DNA of 64,000 bases from Actinoalloteichus fjordicus. Lineage in GTDB: Bacteria; Actinomycetota; Actinomycetes; Mycobacteriales; Pseudonocardiaceae. The stretch covers positions 2,480,001 to 2,544,000 of the forward strand of contig NZ_CP016076.1 of NCBI RefSeq assembly GCF_001941625.1, written 5' to 3'. This document shows, in pieces, positions 8,793 to 18,254 of this stretch (position 1 is its first letter; every line of letters begins with the position of its first letter). The translations under genes and the position numbers were made by a program. The notes under the pieces were generated by a model. That model made no database searches. It was not told the origin of the DNA and saw only the letters and a list, made by a program, of their open reading frames with translations.

Positions 8793-11700
8793 TCACTCGT
8801 GCTCGGGCGGGTGCGTCCGTTGCCACTCGCGGAGCAGGATGCGGAAGCGTTCCATCGAGCGTCCGGCGTGCTCTTCGAGTTCGGCGAGGTACTCGATGGT
8901 GTGGGCCACCTCGCTGTGGCGGACCGGCCGGGTGAGCGCCTCCCGCATCGCCCGTGTCGCGGCCTCCTCCTCGCCCAAGGCCGCGAGGTAGGTCGCGATG
9001 CTCAGCCGCACCCGGTGTCTGGTCTCGTCCTCGGCCAGCAACCGCCGGTCTCGATCGAGGGCATCCACGAAGTGCGCCTCGGCCTGCTGCTCGTCGCCGA
9101 GCCCGAGCCGCACGACGCCGATCAGATAGCGATCCCACCCGGTGCCGCCGCCGGTCCGTTCGGCCTCGGTGAAGTCGGCGATCGCCCGCTCGTGATCGCC
9201 CCTCTCCTGAAACAGCCTGCCCCGCAGAATGAGGGGGCGGACGTCGTTCGGATCGAGCGCGATCACCGCGCCGAGGTCCGTGATGGCACGCTCGGTCTGC
9301 CCCAGCTCCTGATGAAGCTCGGCCCGCTCGATCAGCACCCAGTCCAGGGCGGGATCGAGTGCGAGTGCCTGATCGAGGTCGGAGAGTGCTCGGCGGGGGT
9401 CACCGAGCGCGCGATGCACCTGGCCTCGGCCGCCCAAGGCCCACGCGTAGTCGGGTTCGAGTGCGAGGGCGGCGTCGAAGTCGGCGAGACCCTCGGCGAG
9501 GCTGCCGTCCAGCCGGTGGATCTCGCCGCGGCGGGCCAGCGCCCAGGAGTAGTCGGGTCGCAGCGTGATCGCCCGGGTCAGATCGGCCAGCGCCCGTGGA
9601 CGGTTGTCGAGGGCCTCATACGTCTGCCCTCGGCTGGCCAGCGCCCAGGCGTAGTCGGGGTCGAGCGCGATCGCCCGATCGAACTCGGCGAGTGCCTGCG
9701 TGAGGTGATCCGCCAGCCGATGTGCCTCCCCGCGATGCCCGTGGCTCGACCGCAGCTCCGGTTCCAGCCCGGCCGCCCAGCCCGGCCCGGCCGCCGTCCA
9801 GTACTCGTCACGCCGGTGCAGGGACGGGACGGCCTGCGCCGACTCGATCTCCGCCGGGAGACCAGGGGAGAGCTGCTCCGCCCTCATCAGATCGGCCGCC
9901 GCCCCCTGCTCGTCACCGAGGGCGCGGCGGGTGCGAGCGCGGCTGCACAACGCCCACGGGTCGTCCGGGTCGAGTTGGAGGGCCCGGCCGAGATCCGCGA
10001 GCGCCCGTGCCGGTTCGCCCGTCAGCCGGTACACCTCGCCCCGACCGGCCAGCGCCGCGACGAGATCGGGATCGATCTCCAACGCCCGATCGAAGTCGGC
10101 CAGCGCCTCGGCCGCGCGGCCCGTCGCGCGGTGGACGTGCCCGCGTGCCGCGATCGCCGCCAGGAAGCGGGGACGCAGCTCGACGGCCAGATCGAAGTCG
10201 GCGAGCGCGAGTTTCGGGCTGCCGAGCAGATGATGCGCCTGACCGCGTGCCGCCAGCGTCCACTGATAGTCCGGGTCGAGTTCCAACGATCGATCGAAGT
10301 CCGCGACGGCGGCGGGAAGATCCCCGAGGAGCCGATGCAGCCTGCCCCGCTCGTCGAGCCCCCAGCCCAGCTCGGGGTCGATCTCCAAGGCTCGATCGAG
10401 GTCCACGAGCGCATGGGCGGTCTCGCCGAGGGCGCGGCGGACCTGCCCCCGGCTGGCCAGCGCGTAGGCGTCGTCGGGGTCGATCTCCAGCGCACGGTCG
10501 AAGTCGGCCATGGCGAGAGCCAGATCGCCCGCCATCCGGTGCGTCTCGCCGCGATGCCGGTACGGCGCCGCATGGCCGGGGACGTCGTCGACCGCGCGGT
10601 CGTAGTCCGCGATCGCCTGCCGGTAGTCGCCGCTGCGACGATGCAGCCTGGCGCGTGCCGCTCGTGCCCAGATCAGCGCCGGGTCGATGTCGAGCGCCGC
10701 GGTCAGATCCGCCATGGCCTGGTCGTCGTGGCCGAGCAGGAGGTGGGCCTGTCCTCGGCTGCCCAGTCCCCACGCGTTCTCGGGGTCGAGTGCCAGCAGG
10801 CGGTCGAAGTCGGCCACCGCCCGTTCCCCGTCACCGGCCAGGCGGTGCGTCTCTCCTCGGTCGGCGTAGGCGAGCGCCAGCCCGACCTCGACCCCGGCTG
10901 CGGTCTCGCGCTCGACGGCCACGTCGAAGTCGCGGAGCGCGGCCTCGAAGTCCCCGAGCGAGCGGTACACCTTGCCGCGTTCGGAGCGTGCCCAGACCAG
11001 CATCGGCTCCCGCGCGATCACCTCGTCGAAGTCGGCCAGCGCCGCCGCGTCCTCGCCGAGGGCATGGTGGGTCCGCCCTCGATTCATCCGGGCCCACAGA
11101 TAGTCGTCGTCCAGTTCCAACGCCCGGTCGAAGTCGGCGATCGCCGCCACCAGGCGGTCGGTCTCGCGATAGGCCTCCCCTCGGCTCGCATAGGCCGCGT
11201 CGAACTCGGGGTCCAGCGCGACGGCCCGGTTCAGGTCGGCGAACGCCTCGTCGAAGCGATCGAGCATGCGGTACAGCTCGCCTCGGTGGTAAGCGGCACC
11301 CGCGTGATCCGGGTCCAGTTCCAGCGCGCGGTCGAAGTCGGCCAGCGCGAGATCGACCTCGTCACGCCGGTCGTGCAGCCTGCCGCGCCGGACGAGTACG
11401 TCCGGGTCGGGGTCCACCAGGAACAGCCGGTCCAGATCGGCCAGCTCGGCCTCGGTGTCGAGCCGCAGACGGTGGACCTCGATGCGTTCCCCGAGCAGCC
11501 AGGGCAGGCCAGGGGCGAGTTCGATCGCCCGGTCGAGGTCGGCCATCGCCTGATCGAGATCGCCCCGCGCCCGATGGACCTGCGCCCGGCCGCCTAAGGC
11601 CCAGGGATAGTCGGGCGCCGTCGTGAGGGCCCGGTCGAAGTCGGCGAGGGCCCGATCCAGGTCGCCCAGCAGCCGATGCGTCTCGGCACGACTCGCCCGC

Positions 11701-12587
11701 ACGGCGGGATGATCCGGGGTCAGCAGGACCGCCTGATCTCCGTCGACCAGCGCCGCCGAGAGGTCGCCGAGCGCCCGGTGCACCCTGGAGCGCTCGTCCC
11801 ATGCCCAGCCGATGGCCGGATCGAGCCGCAGCGCCCGGTCGAGGTCGCGTAACGCCTCCTGGTGCCTGCCGAGCGAGTGATAGGCCTGACCGCGCGAGGC
11901 GAGGGTGAAGGCGTGGTCGGGGAGGCGGTCGAGTACCACGTCGAAGTCCAGGACGGCGTCCTCGTCGTGGCCCAGCACTCGGCGAGTCTCACCGCGTTCG
12001 ATGCGCGCGTACAGGTAGTCGGGGTCCAACTCCACGGCCCGATCCAGATCGCGGAGGGACTCGGTCAGCCGGCCGGCCATGCGATGCGACTCGCCGCGCC
12101 GGGCGTAGGCGACGGCGTACTCCGGACTGTGGCGGATCGCCGCGCCGAAGTCCGCACAGGCCTGGTCGTACTCGCGAACCTCGTGCCGCAGGACCCCGCG
12201 CTCCACCAGCGCCCAGTCGAGATCCGGATCGAGGTCGATGGCGCGATCGAGATCGGCGAAGGCCTCCACCAGACTGCCCAGGGCCCGATGCACCTGCCCC
12301 CGACTGGCCAGCGCCCACGGCTCGTCCGGCTCGATCTCCAGCGCCCGGTCGAAGTCGGCGACGGCCGCCTGATTCTGTCCCAGCAGCCGGTGCGTCTCGC
12401 CGCGCTGGGTGAGCAGCTCGGCGGAGTCGGGTTCGAGCCCCAGCGCCCGGTTCAGATCGGCCATGGCCGCCTCGTCACGACCGTGAGAGCGGTGCAGCTT
12501 GGCTCGCAGGGACAGCGCCATCACCGGCTCGGGATCGTTGGCGATCGCGCGCTCCAGATCGGCCGCGAGGTCGTCGAGGTAGCTCAT
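8793..12587 (-). CDS. Giant TPR-only protein (about 33 tetratricopeptide repeats)
   Basis: A 1264-residue protein composed almost entirely of 34-residue TPR units with the core ALADFDRALELDPD followed by A-x-x-x-RGETHRLLG-type helices. I count about 33 units. Only one region breaks the register, a linker after about unit 26 with LPAEIESAQAVPSLHRRDEY. The last 90 residues are helical but not canonical TPR. There is no signal peptide, membrane segment or enzymatic domain, so it should be a long cytosolic superhelical scaffold for protein binding. The start is ATG at 12587 with AGAGAGGA about 12-20 bases upstream. It lies 226 bases downstream of the ATPase-TPR gene on the same strand and probably forms a unit with it. 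The nearly regular 102-bp period means the DNA itself is repetitive and prone to assembly or recombination errors. Confidence 0.88.
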   Translation of the reverse strand: MSYLDDLAADLERAIANDPEPVMALSLRAKLHRSHGRDEAAMADLNRALGLEPDSAELLTQRGETHRLLGQNQAAVADFDRALEIEPDEPWALASRGQVHRALGSLVEAFADLDRAIDLDPDLDWALVERGVLRHEVREYDQACADFGAAIRHSPEYAVAYARRGESHRMAGRLTESLRDLDRAVELDPDYLYARIERGETRRVLGHDEDAVLDFDVVLDRLPDHAFTLASRGQAYHSLGRHQEALRDLDRALRLDPAIGWAWDERSRVHRALGDLSAALVDGDQAVLLTPDHPAVRASRAETHRLLGDLDRALADFDRALTTAPDYPWALGGRAQVHRARGDLDQAMADLDRAIELAPGLPWLLGERIEVHRLRLDTEAELADLDRLFLVDPDPDVLVRRGRLHDRRDEVDLALADFDRALELDPDHAGAAYHRGELYRMLDRFDEAFADLNRAVALDPEFDAAYASRGEAYRETDRLVAAIADFDRALELDDDYLWARMNRGRTHHALGEDAAALADFDEVIAREPMLVWARSERGKVYRSLGDFEAALRDFDVAVERETAAGVEVGLALAYADRGETHRLAGDGERAVADFDRLLALDPENAWGLGSRGQAHLLLGHDDQAMADLTAALDIDPALIWARAARARLHRRSGDYRQAIADYDRAVDDVPGHAAPYRHRGETHRMAGDLALAMADFDRALEIDPDDAYALASRGQVRRALGETAHALVDLDRALEIDPELGWGLDERGRLHRLLGDLPAAVADFDRSLELDPDYQWTLAARGQAHHLLGSPKLALADFDLAVELRPRFLAAIAARGHVHRATGRAAEALADFDRALEIDPDLVAALAGRGEVYRLTGEPARALADLGRALQLDPDDPWALCSRARTRRALGDEQGAAADLMRAEQLSPGLPAEIESAQAVPSLHRRDEYWTAAGPGWAAGLEPELRSSHGHRGEAHRLADHLTQALAEFDRAIALDPDYAWALASRGQTYEALDNRPRALADLTRAITLRPDYSWALARRGEIHRLDGSLAEGLADFDAALALEPDYAWALGGRGQVHRALGDPRRALSDLDQALALDPALDWVLIERAELHQELGQTERAITDLGAVIALDPNDVRPLILRGRLFQERGDHERAIADFTEAERTGGGTGWDRYLIGVVRLGLGDEQQAEAHFVDALDRDRRLLAEDETRHRVRLSIATYLAALGEEEAATRAMREALTRPVRHSEVAHTIEYLAELEEHAGRSMERFRILLREWQRTHPPEHE

Positions 12588-12813
12588 GGGGTGTTGATCG
12601 TCCTCTCTGGACGGTAGACGCCGGGCAGCATCCCACGGCAGGCCGTGCGGCTGCCTCGGGATTTCGCACGCGAAGGGATGGGCCCATTCTGTCGGCAGGC
12701 GCCGACAGGGACCGCTGTGGGCGGGGGATCGTCGCGGGGCGTCTCGGCCGGGCGAGGAGAGGAGGAGAGAGGCGCCCAGGGCGCTGCTGCGGACAGAGAG
12801 TCGAGTGGCGTGC

Positions 12814-15441
12814 TCACGGTGCCGGTTCGGCTGGTGAGTTGCCCGCTACCGGCCCGGTGAAGCGCTGATCCTGAGTCGGCACGTCGGTGAACATCTCGAC
12901 GACGGCGGGCTCGATCTCTACTGCACGATGAAGATCCAGCCGAGCGCGGTCGGTCCTGCCTGCCAGCAGATGAACCCAGCCCCGCAACGCGAGCGCAGGT
13001 GCGTGGGCCGGATCGACGGTGAAGGCTCGGTCGAAGTCGGCGAGTGCGGCGTCGAGGCATCCCGCCTGCAGACGAAGTTCTCCTCGGGTGGTCAGGACCG
13101 TGACGTTGTCCGGATCGAGATCGAGCGCGCGTTCGATGTCGGCGGCGGCATTCTGCATGTCACCCGACTCCCCGTATAGGTGCGCGCGGAAGGCCAGCGC
13201 GAGGACATGACGCGGGGAGATCCTGATGACCTGATCGAGGTCGGTGAGGGCGCTCGTCACCTTGCCCAGACTCGCCAACACAGCAGCTCGGTAGTACAGC
13301 ACCCCGGCCTCACCGGGAGTCAGCCTGTTCACCTGATCCAGATCGGCCAGGACACGTTCGAGGTCTCCGAGACCCCGGTACGTCGTTGCTCGTAGGTGAT
13401 AGGCGACAAGGTGATCGGGATCGAGGTGGATCGCATGGTTCAGGTCGGCGAGGGCCGGGGCAACTGCGCCGAGGTCGTTGTGCAGAGCAGCCCGCGCCAC
13501 CAGGCCGTACACATGGTCAGGATTCAGCCGGACGGCGTGATTCAACTCGGCCAACGCGCGGTCGTACTGGCGAAGGCCTCGGTATGTCACGCCCCGTTGT
13601 ACGCGGGCGAGTACATGGCCGGGATTGAGCTCGACTGCGCGGTCCAGGTCCCGAAGCGCCCGCTCGTCGTCGCCGAGTTCACGACTTGTGACCCCGCGTA
13701 ACACATGGGCCATCACGTGCTCGGGCTGGAGTTCTATAGCCCTGTTCAGGGCGATCAGGGCTCCGGGATGGTCTCCCGACTCGACCAAGGCCCTGCCATG
13801 CAACAGGTATGCAGTGCCACGCGCGTGCTCGTCCAACAGACGGTCCGCCGCGAGATGCGTCGTCAACGCGGTTTCCTCAACGTCGGCGTCCGACACCAGC
13901 GTCGACAGCTGCCTGCCACGCTGCCGAAGCCTCGTGTCGTTGACCACCGCCCCCGCCTGCTCCATCATCTCCACCCACGCGCCCGCCGCCGAGTCCTCCC
14001 AGTACAGGACGCTGACGAGGCCGCTCAGCGCGGCGGGCAGCTCGGCAGGCCGGGCGCACAGTAGGTGGTAGTGCTGCTCCATGGCGAGCCCGCGCCACGC
14101 GGCATCGGCCCAGCATCGCCCGGCGGGCAGCTCCAACGCCGCCCCGGCCGCCGCGTAGTGGTCGGCCAATGCCTGATGCATCGCACGCCAGCGGCTCGGT
14201 GAGCGCCGTCGCAGGTCGCGCAACATCACCGAGCGCACCACCTGGTGGTAGCGGTAGCCGTCGGGGTGCTCGGTGACGAACGGCAGCGAGTACAGCCACC
14301 GGAACACCGCGTCCGGGGCGCCGTCGAGGTCCGCACCGGCCACGCCCGCCAGCTCCGCGAACAGGTCCGCATTCAGCGTGCGGGGCAGCGCGCCGAGCAG
14401 CGCCGCTGACCGGCGGCGCTCGTCCGGCTCGCCGCCGAGGAAGCGCGCCACCGCGCCCGCACTGGGATCGGCGACCTCCGCCGCCGTGGCCGGGCCCGCC
14501 TCGGCGAGCATCGCCACCAGCACGGGCAGCCTGCCGGACAGCCGCAGGATCTCCTCGATCACCGGCTCCTCGGTCACGCCCCGCCGAGCGAGCAGCTCCT
14601 GGCACTCCGGCTCGGTGAACGGCGCCAGCGCCAGATCGACGCGGAAGCCGAGATACTCGCCCCAGTGGTGCGCGTTCAACGGCTCCTGGCCTGCGATGGT
14701 CAGCACCAGGTTCGGCGGCAGGTCGCCGTGTCGGCCCGCCAACAGATCCAGCAGCCAGCGCTCCAGGAACCGGCCGACCTGTTCGAAGGTGTCCACGAAC
14801 AGGGCGAGCTGGGCGTGCTCTGCCGCTGCGCCGAGATCGACGAGCAGCGCCGAGGTCAGGACGTTCACCGGCGCGAGCAGCAGCTCGACGTCCTCACTTC
14901 GGGAGAACTTCCGACTCAGGTAGGCACGGACCTCGTCGACGTTGGTCGCGACGGTGTCCGCGTCGATCTCCGCCGCCAGCGCCCCGAGCACGGGAATTCC
15001 GCCGCCCGCCCGCAGGCCCAGCCGCACGGCGGAGCGGGTCAGCATCGTGGGCAGCCCGTCCGGCGCGGCCGGGTCGCGGTCCACCTCGTGCCGTCGTTCC
15101 CGGTAGGTCGTCAGCGCCGCCCTGGCCTTCCGACAGCGCACGTCCTGCCGCTCCAGATCGGCCACCAGCTCCTCGATCGCGGTGGGGACGTCCTGCGCGC
15201 TCTCCTGCACCAGCGCGGTCCGGCAGCCCTGGTCGCCGGCCGCCTTGCGGAACTGCCGCAGCAGGGTCGACTTCCCGACCCCGGACGGGCCGTGCACGCT
15301 GAACAGGAATCGGCGACGCGGGTCCTCCGCCGAGAAGCCGAGGTTGGTCTGGAAGCCGCCGAGCTGCTCCGTGCGGCCGACGAAGGTGTCCTGCTGTCGT
15401 TGCCGGATCACGTCCTGCAAGGACAATCGCGTCTTGCTCAT
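12814..15441 (-). CDS. STAND-like P-loop ATPase with C-terminal TPR array
   Basis: An 875-residue protein. Residues 1-20 are a short helical lead with VGRTEQL, the usual AAA/STAND entry motif. Walker A is GPSGVGKS at 51-58, and a Walker B-like strand LALFVDTFEQ lies at about 210. A helical winged-helix-like section follows to about 480. About nine TPRs (ALIALNRAIELQPEH-type) fill residues 520-850. This order, NTPase then superhelical repeats, is that of STAND signal-transducing ATPases, which act as molecular switches in regulation, cell death or antiphage defence. No effector domain precedes the NTPase. The start is ATG at 15441 with GGGAGCG upstream. The next gene downstream is an all-TPR protein. 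A pathway cannot be assigned. Confidence 0.85.
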   Translation of the reverse strand: MSKTRLSLQDVIRQRQQDTFVGRTEQLGGFQTNLGFSAEDPRRRFLFSVHGPSGVGKSTLLRQFRKAAGDQGCRTALVQESAQDVPTAIEELVADLERQDVRCRKARAALTTYRERRHEVDRDPAAPDGLPTMLTRSAVRLGLRAGGGIPVLGALAAEIDADTVATNVDEVRAYLSRKFSRSEDVELLLAPVNVLTSALLVDLGAAAEHAQLALFVDTFEQVGRFLERWLLDLLAGRHGDLPPNLVLTIAGQEPLNAHHWGEYLGFRVDLALAPFTEPECQELLARRGVTEEPVIEEILRLSGRLPVLVAMLAEAGPATAAEVADPSAGAVARFLGGEPDERRRSAALLGALPRTLNADLFAELAGVAGADLDGAPDAVFRWLYSLPFVTEHPDGYRYHQVVRSVMLRDLRRRSPSRWRAMHQALADHYAAAGAALELPAGRCWADAAWRGLAMEQHYHLLCARPAELPAALSGLVSVLYWEDSAAGAWVEMMEQAGAVVNDTRLRQRGRQLSTLVSDADVEETALTTHLAADRLLDEHARGTAYLLHGRALVESGDHPGALIALNRAIELQPEHVMAHVLRGVTSRELGDDERALRDLDRAVELNPGHVLARVQRGVTYRGLRQYDRALAELNHAVRLNPDHVYGLVARAALHNDLGAVAPALADLNHAIHLDPDHLVAYHLRATTYRGLGDLERVLADLDQVNRLTPGEAGVLYYRAAVLASLGKVTSALTDLDQVIRISPRHVLALAFRAHLYGESGDMQNAAADIERALDLDPDNVTVLTTRGELRLQAGCLDAALADFDRAFTVDPAHAPALALRGWVHLLAGRTDRARLDLHRAVEIEPAVVEMFTDVPTQDQRFTGPVAGNSPAEPAP

Positions 15442-15892
15442 GCTCGCTCCCGCACGCCGGTGTGCACCCAGTGTCGTCTATCGATCACCGACGCCGGGAG
15501 CGCTCCGCAGGAACAGCGCCTGCGTGGTTTCGGCAGGCGAGTCGGCTCCCCGGCACCCGTTGCGTCCAGCGTGTTTCGGCTCCTTCGGCCCGTCGTTCCG
15601 CTGATCACCGACGGTGATCATCCACGGTCGGCCCGCGTGTCGGACGTCGACATCCGGCGTGGCACGGCCTGCAGAGCACCGTTCGGCGACGGCTGCGGGC
15701 AGCCTGCCGACCGGCCGCGACTCGCGCGGCGGCGTCCGCCGGGCTCCTGCAATCCCGTGACCTGCCGTTCTGCCAGGTCACGCCGTGGATGGCGTCGTGC
15801 GCACTGCGGATGTGATCACAGTCGGTGATCGGTTTACCGTCCGTCCGAGTGATCAAGACGGAACTCTCCGTCGGAAGAGTGAGGTGGCATTC
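15442..15892. promoter_or_regulatory. Divergent control region with repeated GATCACCGAC half-sites
   Basis: Separates the STAND ATPase from the FAD monooxygenase. It holds a perfect 19-base dyad TGATCACCGACGGTGATCA (15602-15620), a perfect 10-base palindrome TGTGATCACA (15811-15820), and further copies of GATCACCGAC at 15483-15492 (plus) and 15821-15830 (minus). Repeated dyads of this kind are typical operators for TetR/GntR/MarR-type regulators. No regulator gene is adjacent. The regulator and the target direction are unknown. Confidence 0.6.
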
Positions 15893-17212
15893 GTGCGACG
15901 TGCGCTGGTGCTCGGCGGCGGCATCGCGGGACTGACGGCGGCCGTGGTGCTCGCCGAGTACGCCGAGGAGGTGATCGTCGTGGATCGTGACGACCTCGCG
16001 ACGGACTCCGCCCCCCGGCGCGGGACCCCGGCCGCGCCGCACTCCCTCGGCATCCACGAACTCGCCCGCAGGCAGTTCGACCGCTGGCTGCCCGGACTGA
16101 TCGAGACGCTCGTCGACGAGGGCGCGCGACCGGTGGACTCCGGCTCGCACTGGCACGTCGACGGGGTACGCAAGGCCCCGGTGGTCGGCGAACCGCTGAT
16201 CTGTCTCACCGCGCCCTTCCTGGAGCGGCACCTGCGGGACCGGGCCGCCGCGCTGCCCGCCGTGCGCTTCGTCCGGGGCAAGGCCACCGGACTCACCCAT
16301 CACGGGTCCCGAGTGGACGGTGCGCTGGTCGCCGAGCCGGGCAGGCGGGGTCCCGGCGACCGGATCAGCGCCGACCTCGTCGTGGATGCGATGGGCCGCT
16401 CCAGCAGGCTGGGGGAGTGGCTGGGCCGGGCGGGCTATCCGACGCCGCCGACTCGGCGCGTCGTCATCGACCTCGGCTACGCCACCCGGCTCTACCGCCG
16501 CGACCCCGGCCAGCGCGTCGACGACACGGACAGCGTGTACTCGCTGCGCACGGGCAGGCTCGGTCCGGCGGGCGGTCTGCTGCTCCTGCCGGTCGAGGGC
16601 GACCGATGGAGCGCCACCGTCGTCGGTTACGGCGACGACCGGCCGACCAGGGACGTCGAGGACTTCGAGGCACGGTGCAGGACCGAGCCGGTGTCGGCGT
16701 TGAACCGGTTGGTCCAGTCCGGCGAGCCGGTCTCCGAGGTGTCGGCCTCCCGTCATCGGGACAGCCGACGCCGCGACTTTCACCGGATGCGCAGGCTGCC
16801 CGCCGGACTGGTGGCCCTCGGCGACGCGGTGGCCTCGCTCAACCCCATGTACGGGCAGGGCCTGAGCGTCGCGATGCTCCAGGCGAGTGCTCTGCATGCC
16901 TGGCTGCGCACCCGGCCCGCGATCGACGAGCCCGCCGAGGGCTACTTCGATCGCAGCCGCGTCGTCGTGGACGCGGCCTGGCAGCTCTCGGCCGCCGAGG
17001 ACCTCCTGCTGCCCAACGCCGAGGGGCGCGGGGCACTCGGTCTCCCGCTGAGCCGGGGCTTGGCGGGGCTGTTGGCGAGGGCGACGATCACCGACGCGGG
17101 CGTGCATCGGCAGTATCTCGACGTCGCCGCGATGCGCCGTCATCCCCGCGAACTCGCTCGCCCCCGCTTCGTGCTCAGCACCATGCGGGCCGCGCTGCGC
17201 TCCACCTCCTGA
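15893..17212 (+). CDS. FAD-dependent monooxygenase / halogenase-like flavoprotein
   Basis: About 439 residues. The N-terminal GGGIAGLTAAVVLAE is the FAD-binding Rossmann GxGxxG. An Asp/Glu-type ribose-binding end follows at VVDRDD, and the second FAD motif is ALGDAVASLNPMYGQGLSVA at about residue 310. It belongs to the group of aromatic-hydroxylase-like flavoproteins that hydroxylate or epoxidise secondary metabolites; the substrate cannot be told. There are two candidate starts: GTG 15893 (behind GAGGTGG) gives the classic VRRALVLGGG start, and GTG 15884 (behind GGAAGAG) adds three residues. It is monocistronic, with a repeat-rich promoter region upstream and a strong hairpin downstream. Confidence 0.85.
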   Translation: MRRALVLGGGIAGLTAAVVLAEYAEEVIVVDRDDLATDSAPRRGTPAAPHSLGIHELARRQFDRWLPGLIETLVDEGARPVDSGSHWHVDGVRKAPVVGEPLICLTAPFLERHLRDRAAALPAVRFVRGKATGLTHHGSRVDGALVAEPGRRGPGDRISADLVVDAMGRSSRLGEWLGRAGYPTPPTRRVVIDLGYATRLYRRDPGQRVDDTDSVYSLRTGRLGPAGGLLLLPVEGDRWSATVVGYGDDRPTRDVEDFEARCRTEPVSALNRLVQSGEPVSEVSASRHRDSRRRDFHRMRRLPAGLVALGDAVASLNPMYGQGLSVAMLQASALHAWLRTRPAIDEPAEGYFDRSRVVVDAAWQLSAAEDLLLPNAEGRGALGLPLSRGLAGLLARATITDAGVHRQYLDVAAMRRHPRELARPRFVLSTMRAALRSTS

Positions 17213-17543
17213 ACTCCAGGGCGCCCCGGCTGAACTCCGGACCTGTTCCGACGCCCCCAGCAGGCCCGCCGGCTCGGCTCGATCGGCGAGACGGCGGCGG
17301 GCGAGCCGTGAACTGCCGGGTTGTCCGCCCTGCTCCCGCGACCCTCGGCGTCTGGCTGCGGCGACCGGAAGAGGGGCGACCGGAAGCGGGCAACCGCGAG
17401 CGGACGCCCGGGAGGAGGCGCCGGACCGGGGCGACCGCCACCGATCGAGCCGAGACGACCCGGCCCGGCGGACGGGCAGACGAGATCGAGGCGATCCGGG
17501 ACTGACGACCCGCTGCCGGTCGCGCGGTCGGTTGACTGTGCCT

Positions 17544-17580
17544 GCGGGCGGCCCGACGTCGGTCGGATCGGGCCGCCCGC
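17544..17580. terminator. Bidirectional terminator hairpin
   Basis: A perfect 13-bp stem: GCGGGCGGCCCGA (17544-17556) with TCGGGCCGCCCGC (17568-17580) and an 11-base loop. It sits between the convergent FAD monooxygenase gene and the gene ending at 17616. Bases 17213-17543 hold nothing else that I recognise. Confidence 0.65.
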
Positions 17581-17615
17581 CCGGGCATCGTGTCGCCCGG
17601 TGACGCGGCGCCGAT

Positions 17616-18254
17616 CTACCGCTCGTGTTCACCGGCCGGGCAGCTGCCCGGCCGAGCCCGACCGGTCCCGTTGTGCGACGAGTCGTGCGGATCGGACCCG
17701 AGGAGATCGGGACCTGAGAACTCGGACCCTGCGAGATCGGACCCTGCGAGATCGGACCCTGCGAGATCGGACCCGACAGGCTCCGACCCGACCGGACCGG
17801 CTCGATCCGCGCCGCTCGTCGGACAGGCCGCAGCACAGGTCCCGTCGTCGGCGGGACCGATCAGCCCGGCCGACTCGGCGGGCTCCGTCGCCCGCCCGCG
17901 GGCCGCGGACATGTCGGGCGCCTGCGCGGTCGATCCAGACCACACCGGCGCGGCCTTCCAGGCAGGCTCACGGCTCGCCGCCTGGTCGACGACGGTGGTC
18001 GGAACCTGATGGACCGACAACAGGCGCAGCCCGAGCGTCTGCACGCGGACGAGCAGCCCGTGCAGCGCCGCATCGTCGAGGACCATCCCGCGCAGGATCG
18101 CCTCCTGCGGGGTCCGCCCCACGCTCATCTCGGGGAACACCTGGGCGATGCGGTGCACCGACCTGCCTGCCACCCGCAGCTCGTAGCAGCGGGTCGTACC
18201 CGGTGGCAGCCCTGCACCGGGACTGTTCGGGGGCGGTGATGCACCGGCGTTCAC
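17616..18254 (-). CDS. Unknown protein with pentapeptide-like C-terminal repeats
   Basis: About 212 residues. Residues 20-90 form a compact alpha/beta module (CYELRVAGRSVHRIAQVF ... LHGLLVRVQTLGLRLLSVHQ) seen as stand-alone small proteins of unknown function in actinomycetes. A low-complexity stretch follows, then tandem SDLAG units (three exact copies, with SEFSG and PDLLG variants) that fit the pentapeptide-repeat pattern. The start is GTG at 18254, overlapping the TGA of the upstream 30-codon gene (GTGA), which indicates translational coupling; GTG 18257 is an alternative. The C-terminal repeats are also exact at the DNA level. Function unknown. Confidence 0.6.
   Translation of the reverse strand: MNAGASPPPNSPGAGLPPGTTRCYELRVAGRSVHRIAQVFPEMSVGRTPQEAILRGMVLDDAALHGLLVRVQTLGLRLLSVHQVPTTVVDQAASREPAWKAAPVWSGSTAQAPDMSAARGRATEPAESAGLIGPADDGTCAAACPTSGADRAGPVGSEPVGSDLAGSDLAGSDLAGSEFSGPDLLGSDPHDSSHNGTGRARPGSCPAGEHER
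17727..17771 (-). repeat. Three exact 15-bp tandem repeats
   Basis: CCCTGCGAGATCGGA occurs three times in a row (17727, 17742, 17757), with degenerate copies on both sides. It encodes the SDLAG units at the end of the minus-strand gene. Exact identity suggests recent slippage expansion. Confidence 0.85.
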
